7,322 nt of DNA from DASYTH01 sp035762905 (GTDB taxonomy: Bacteria; Actinomycetota; Actinomycetes; Mycobacteriales; Pseudonocardiaceae): positions 1 to 7,322 of the forward strand of contig NZ_DASUCC010000055.1 of the NCBI RefSeq assembly GCF_035762905.1, written 5' to 3'. The notes beneath the pieces were generated by a model. The model saw nothing but the letters and a program-made list of their open reading frames with translations, ran no database searches and was not told where the DNA came from. Position 1 is the first letter of the stretch, and each line of letters starts with the position of its first letter. Positions 1 through 6,200 of this stretch are shown piece after piece. A program made the translations under genes and the position numbers.

Positions 1-224
1 TCCGAGCCCACCTCAAGCACCACACCGGCAGCCTCGGAGCCGACCAGGGCGCGCTCGGGATAAGTGCCCAAGGTGATCAGCACATCCCGGAAGTTGATCC
101 CGGCCGCCCGCACCGCGATCCGCACCTGACCCGGCTCCAACGCGGCAGTGGGATAGGCGATGGGTTGCAGGTCGGTCACCGCTCCCCCACCGTTGGCCGG
201 TTCCAGCCGCCACAAACCGTCCGG
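1..224 (-). other. Enoylreductase (ER) domain of module N+1, N-terminal ~75 residues
   Basis: This medium-chain dehydrogenase/reductase-like domain would reduce the enoyl intermediate to a saturated chain with NADPH. It begins around DGLWRLEPANGGG and continues through LEPGQVRIAVRAAGINFRDV (about 78-140), a hallmark of PKS ERs, then LGTYPE and GSEAAGVVLEVG at the window edge. The NADPH-binding glycine motif and catalytic Lys/Asp would be downstream, so activity cannot be assessed. Its presence, together with DH and the structural KR half, predicts a complete reductive loop. Confidence 0.93.
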
Positions 225-3200
225 GAGGTCCAGGGCCGGGGTGGCGCGGGTCAGGCGCGGCACCAGAATGGTGCCGGACCGGATCGCGGCCTGCGGCTCA
301 TCCAGCATCAGCAAAGCCGGCAACAAATCCAGCGCCGAGTCATCGTCGATATCCACCAACACCAACCGGTCCGGATGCTCCGACTGCGCCGAACGCACCA
401 AACCCCACACCCCGGCCCGGCACGGATCAGCGATCACATCACCCGAAGCGGCAGCCACCGCATTACGGGACACAACGACAAGCTTGTCCGCGTGCTCCTC
501 AGCCAACCAGGACTGCAACTGCCCCAACACGTCGTCGGAATCGGCGTGCAGTACTGGAATCTCGGAGCTTGGCGTGGGAGTTGCGGTTGGGGTTGGGGCC
601 GGGATGTTGGTCCACTCGACGGTGAACAGGGAATCCGTTGCGGGGGTGGGGGTGGCGAGTTGACCGGAGGGAACGGGGCGCAACACCAAGGAGTCCACCG
701 ATAGCACGGGGGCGCCGGAGGCGTCGTAGGCGGTGAGGGATACCGCGTCCGGGCCGGCGGGGGTGAGACGGACGCGGAGGGTGGAGGCGCCGGTGGCGTG
801 TAGTGCAACGCCGGTCCAGGCGAACGGGAGGTGGGCAGTGTCGGTATCGGTGAGGAGGCGGCCGGGGGCGATGGCGTGCAGGGCCGCGTCGAGCAGGGCG
901 GGGTGCAGGGTGAATTGGTCGGGTTCGGTGGTGGGGAGGGAGACCTCGGCGAGGACCTCGGTGGCGGTGCGCCACACGGATTGCAGGCCACGGAATTCGG
1001 TGCCGTAAGCGAGGCCGGTGGTGGCGAGGGCGTCGTACAGGCCGGTGATGGACACGGGTTCGGCGTGTGGTGGGGGCCAGGTGGTCAGGGTGGCGGGGAT
1101 GGCGGATGGGACGTGGGGGTTGGTGTTGGTGTTGGTGAGTAGGCCGGTGGCGTGGCGGGTCCAGGACTCCGATGTGGCGGTGCGGGCGTGGATGGTGATG
1201 GGGCGGGTGCCGTCGTCGTGAGGTGCGGACACGCGAACCTGGATCTGGACTGCGTGTCGCTCCGGGATCGCCAGGGGGATTTCCAGTGTCAGGTCGGCGA
1301 GTTGGGGGCAGCCGAGGTGGGTGCCGGCGTGCAGGGCCAGGTCGACCAGGGCGGTGCCGGGCAGGACCACGGTGTCGTGCACGACGTGGGCGGACAGCCA
1401 CGGGTGGGTGGCGACCGAGATGCTGCCGGTGAACACGGCGCCGTCGTCGTCGGCCAGCCAGACCGGTAGGCCGAGCAGTGGGTGGTCGCTGGGCTCGCCG
1501 GACAGCAGTCGGGCGTGCGGCCAGAACCGCTGGCGCTGGAAGGCATAAGTCGGCAAATCGACACGACGACCCTGCGGAACCACGGCCGGCCAATCCACTG
1601 CTACGCCATGCACCCAGGCGGTGGACACCGCGGTGAGCAGGGTTTCGGGCTCGTCGCGGCCGGAACGGCAGGCCGGGATGGCGATGCCGTCTTCGACCAG
1701 AGCGGAGAGCACGCCGTCCGGGCCGAGCTCGATGAACCTGGTGACGCCGTGGGCGGTGAGGGTGGTCAGGCCGTCGGCGAAGCGGACCGCGTCGCGCACG
1801 TGCCGCACCCAGTGCGCCGGGTCGGTGAGGTTGCCGGAGGAGATCACCGGGATGTGGGGTGGGTGGTAGGTCAGGGTTTCGCAGATCGCCGCAAACTCGT
1901 CGAGCATCGGGTCCATGTGCGGCGAGTGGAAGGCGTGCGACACGGTGAGGCGTTTGGTCTTGGCCCAGCGCGGGGCCAACTCGTCGATCACCTCGGCGTC
2001 ACCGGAGATCACCACTGAGGTCGGGCCGTTGATCGCCGCGATGCTCACCCGATCCTCAAGCCCGGCAATGGCTGCCAGCACTTCGGCTTCGGTGGCCCGC
2101 ACGGCCAGCATCGCGCCGCCGGTTGGCAACGCCTGCATCAACCGGCCACGGGCCGCGACCAGAGTGCAGGCATCGTCCAGGGACAGCACCCCGGCCACGT
2201 GCGCGGCGGCCAACTCGCCGATCGAGTGGCCGAACAGGAAGTCCGGCGTGACACCCCACGACTCCAGCAACCGGAACAGGGCGACCTCGAAAGCGAACAG
2301 GCCGGCCTGGGTGAACACCGTCTGGTTCAACAAGTCGGGGTGGGTGAAGAGGACCTGCTGCAGGGGGTGGTCGAGCTCGGTGTCGAGTCGGGCGCACACG
2401 GCGTCGAGGGCGGTGGCGAAGAGGGGGTAGGCGTCGTAGAGCCGCCTGCCCATGCCGGGGTGTTGGGAACCCTGGCCGGTGAACAGGAAGGCCACCTTGC
2501 CCGGGCGGACCGTGCCGGTCACGGCTGGGCCGGGGTTCAGGATGACGGTGCGGTGGTCCAGCGCGGCTCGGCCGGTGGCCAGTGACCAGGCGACATCGAG
2601 CGGTGCCGCGGAGATACCGGTCAGGCGGTCGATCTGGACCCGCAGTGCTGCTGCCGAATGGGCGGAAAGCGGCCACGGCACCGGTGCGTCGGTGGGTTCG
2701 GGGGTGGCTGGGTCGGGGTCGGGTTGTGCCGGGGGTTGCTCGATGATCACGTGGGCGTTGGTGCCGCTCATGCCGAACGAGGAGATGCCGGCGCGGCGGG
2801 GTCGGTCGCTGTGCCACGGCTGGGTTTCGGTGAGCAGGTTTATCTGGCCCACGGTCCAGTCGACGTGCGGGGTCGGGGCGGTCACGTGGAGGGTGGCGGG
2901 CAGGGATTGGTGGCGCATGGCCATGACCATCTTGATCACGCCGGCCACGCCGGCGGCGGCCTGGGTGTGGCCGATGTTGGACTTGACGGAGCCCAGCCAC
3001 AGGGGGGTTTCGCGGTCCTGGCCGTAGGTGGCCAGCAGGGCATCGGCTTCGATCGGGTCGCCGAGGGTGGTGCCGGTGCCGTGCGCCTCCACAGCGTCCA
3101 CATCGGACGGCACGAGGCCGGCGTTGGTGAGCGCGGCGCGGATGACGCGTTGCTGGGCGGGACCGTTGGGAGCGGTCAGGCCGTTGGAGGCGCCGTCCTG

Positions 3201-6200
3201 GTTCACCGCGGAACCGCGGACCACGGCCAGAATCCGGTGACCGTTGCGCACCGCGTCGGACAGGCGCTCCACCAGAAGCACACCCACGCCTTCGGACCAG
3301 CCGGTGCCATCAGCGGCGGCGGAGAAGGCCTTGCACCGGCCGTCGGTGGCCAGGCCGCGCTGGCGGGAGAACTCGATGAAGGCGCCGGGGGTGGCCATCA
3401 CGGTCACGCCGCCGGCAAGGGCCATCGTGCATTCGTTGTTGCGCAGGGCCTGAACCGCGAGGTGCAGGGCAACCAGCGACGAGGAGCAGGCGGTGTCGAC
3501 GGTGACGGCGGGCCCCTCAAGGCCGAAGGCGTAGGCGAGGCGGCCGGACAGGACGCTGGCGGCGGCGCCGGTGGCGAGGTGGCCTTCCTTGGCGTCGGCA
3601 GCGGTCACGGCCAGCCGGGCGTAGTCCTGGCCGTTGGTGCCGGCGAACACGCCGGTGCGGCTGCCGCGCAATGAGCGCGGGTCGATGCCGGCCCGTTCGA
3701 AGGCCTCCCACGAGGTTTCCAGCAACAGGCGCTGCTGCGGGTCCATCGCGACGGCCTCACGCGGCGACACGCCGAACAGCTCGGCGTCGAACTCGGTGGC
3801 GTCGTGGAGGAAACCGCCCTCGCGGACGTAGCTGGTGCCCGGCCGGTCGTCGCCGGCGAACAGCGCGTCGAGATCCCAGCCGCGATCCGTCGGGAACGCG
3901 CCGATCACGTCGGCACCGGAGTCGACCAGCTCCCAGAGTTGTTCCGGCGAGCCGACGTCGCCGGGGAACCGGCAGCTCATCGCGATGATCGCGATCGGCT
4001 CGTCGGCGGCGAGGCGGGTGGCCGGCTCCGGTGCGCCGGTCTCGGCGTCGCTTCCGGTCAGCCGGCCGCCCAGGTGCTCGGCGAGCGCCGCAGCCGTCGG
4101 ATAGTCGAACACCAGCCCGGCCGGCAGCTGCAGGCCGGTTGCCGTGCCCAGCCGGTCGCGCAGCTCGACCGCGGTGAGCGAGTCGAAGCCGAGATCCTTG
4201 AACGGCCGGTCGGTGCCGACCGCGCCGGCGTCGCCGTGCCCGAGCACCGCGGCGGACTCGGACCGGACCAGCTCGACCAGCGCCGGCAACCGTTCGGCCG
4301 GGGACAACCCGGCAAGCCGGGCGGCCAGTTCGGACCCGTGCCCGGTGCCGGTCGGAGCCGGCCGGGCGAACCCGGGCAGGTCGCCGAGCAGCGGGCTCGG
4401 GCGGGCCGCCGTGAACGTCGCCGCGAACCGGTCCCAGTCGACGTCCGCGACGGTCAGGCAGGTCTCACCGTGGTCCAGCGCCGCGGCCAGCGCGGTGATC
4501 GCCAGCCCGGGATCCATCGGCACCAGCCCGCGCCGGCGCAGGTAACCCTCGGCCTCCGCGGAGTCGACCAGCATCCCCGCATCGGCCCACGGTCCCCAGG
4601 ACACGGAGGTGGCGGCCAGCCCGCGCGCCCGGCGGTTCTCGGCGAGGCCGTCGAGGTAGGCGTTGGCAGCGGCGTAACCACCCTGGCCGCCGCTCCCCCA
4701 CACGCCGGAGATCGAGGAGAACAGCACGAACGCGTCCAGTTCGGTGTCACCGAGCAGCGCGTCGAGGTTGGCCGCGCCGGACACCTTGGCCCGCATCGCC
4801 TCGGCCAGCTCCGCTTCATCCATTGTGGACAGTGCGGCGGTGCGATCCACGCCTGCGGTGTGCACGACGCCGGTGACCGGGTGTCGGGTCAGCAGTGCGG
4901 CCAGGGCGTCGCGGTCGGCGACGTCGCAGGCGGCGACGGTGGCGGTGGTGCCGAGATTGCGCAGTTCGGTGACCAGTTCGGCGGCACCGGGGGCGTCGGG
5001 GCCGCGGCGGCTGGTGAGGATGACGTGTTGGGCGCCGCGTTCGGCCAGCCAGCGGGCGACCCTGGCGCCAAGGGCGCCGGTGCCGCCGGTGACCAGGATC
5101 GGGCCGGTGGGTCGCCACGGGGTGGTGTCGGAGGTGAGCGGGGCCGGGCGCAGCCGCCGGGCGAACACACCCGTTCCGCGCACCGCGACCTGGTCTTCGC
5201 CCGTGGTACCGGCGAGCACCGACAGCAGTCGCCGCGCGGCGCGGCCGTCCAGCACCTCGGGCAGGTCGACCAGACCGCCCCAGCGGTGCGGATGCTCGAG
5301 CGCCGCCACCCGGCCGAGACCCCAGACCTGGGTCTGCTCGGGTCGGGTCAGCGGGTCGGAGCGGCCGACCGAGACCGCGCCCCGGGTCAGGCACCACAGC
5401 GGCACGTCGAGCCCGGCGTCCTCCAGGGCCTGCACCAGGAACAGGGTTGTGGTCACGTTGTCCACTTCGGACAGAATGCCGTCGACCTCGCCGGCCGCGC
5501 GCAGCCGGTCGGCCAGCACCGCTCGGTCCTCGCCCGCGATCGCCGGCAGCAAGACCACGTCGGCACCGCCGGCCCGCACGGCCTCGGTGACGGCGTCGCC
5601 CGCGCCGACGAGCAGCCAGCGTCCGAGCGGAGCGGGGTCGGTGTCGGGCAGTGGCTGCCAGTGCACCCGGTACCGCCATGAGTCCACTCTGGACTGATCG
5701 CGGCGGTTCCGGCGCCAGGCCGACAGCGCGGGCAGCACGGCGCGCAGTCCGTCGTCCGATCGGAGGTTGAGTGTCTCGGCCAGGGTGTCGAGATCCTCCC
5801 GCTCGACCGCGGCCCAGAACCGGCTCTCCGTGGCGTCCGCGGCGGCGGTCTCGTCCGGTGCGGTCGGGTCGAGCCAGAACCGCTGGTGCTGGAACGGGTA
5901 GGTGGGTAGGTCGACGCGCCGACCGCCGGGCAGCGCCTGGGTCCAGTCCACGGGGACGCCGTGCACGTAGGCACGGGCGACTGCTTCGAGGAAGGTCTCC
6001 GGCTCGTCGCGGCCGGTGCGCAGGGTGGGGATGGTGACCGCGTCCGGGACGCAGGGCCGGGTCAGTGCGGTGAGCACGCCGTCGGGGCCGAGTTCGAGGT
6101 AGCGGGTGACGCCGTGGGTGTGCAGGGTGGTTATGCCGTCGGTGAATCGGACGGCTTGGCGGACGTGGTGGACCCAGTAGTCGGGGGTTTGGATGTCGGT

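Larger units (their letters stand above)
1521..2882 (-). repeat. Direct paralogous repeat, copy 2 (KS end to post-AT linker, module N+1)
   Basis: This is the counterpart of 5874-7322. The copy is shorter by about 29 codons in total from three in-frame gaps: linker 17, AT loop 8 and AT C-terminal stretch 4. Similarity is strongest in the AT core and weaker in the linker. Confidence 0.8.

Noticed and set aside
1..140. Predicting the methyl stereochemistry set by the ER
   Set aside because: The AT is malonyl-type, so no alpha-methyl is expected. The domain is also truncated, and I could not place the stereo-marking residue with certainty.
499..1593. Minus-strand open frame of 364 codons in another phase, Arg/Pro/His-rich
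   Set aside because: It overlaps AT end, DH and structural KR in a shifted frame. The composition (Arg, Pro, His) is what shifted reading of GC-rich sequence gives, and no domain is visible.
2056..3000. Minus-strand open frame of 314 codons in another phase
   Set aside because: It lies over the AT and KS end, whose true frame contains GHSIGE, GTNAHVII and NIGH. The alternative translation is Arg/Pro-rich without motifs.
2658..3674. Plus-strand open frame of 338 codons, Gly/Ala/His-rich
   Set aside because: It is in the same mirrored register opposite the KS and is explained by scarce TCA and TTA/CTA codons. No plausible start context or domain was seen.
4002..4068. Possible gene boundary between ACP and KS, with docking domains
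   Set aside because: The frame runs on without a stop, and only about 20 linker residues separate the ACP from the KS. No docking helices and no start codon with a ribosome binding site are apparent.
3804..5681. Long plus-strand open frame of 625 codons opposite the KR, ACP and KS
   Set aside because: It is in exact mirrored register with the PKS codons. In that register its stops could only come from sense codons TTA, CTA and TCA, which are rare in this GC-rich gene, so length alone means nothing. The translation is low-complexity Gly/Arg/Gln-rich with no recognisable domain, while the minus strand carries clear catalytic motifs throughout.
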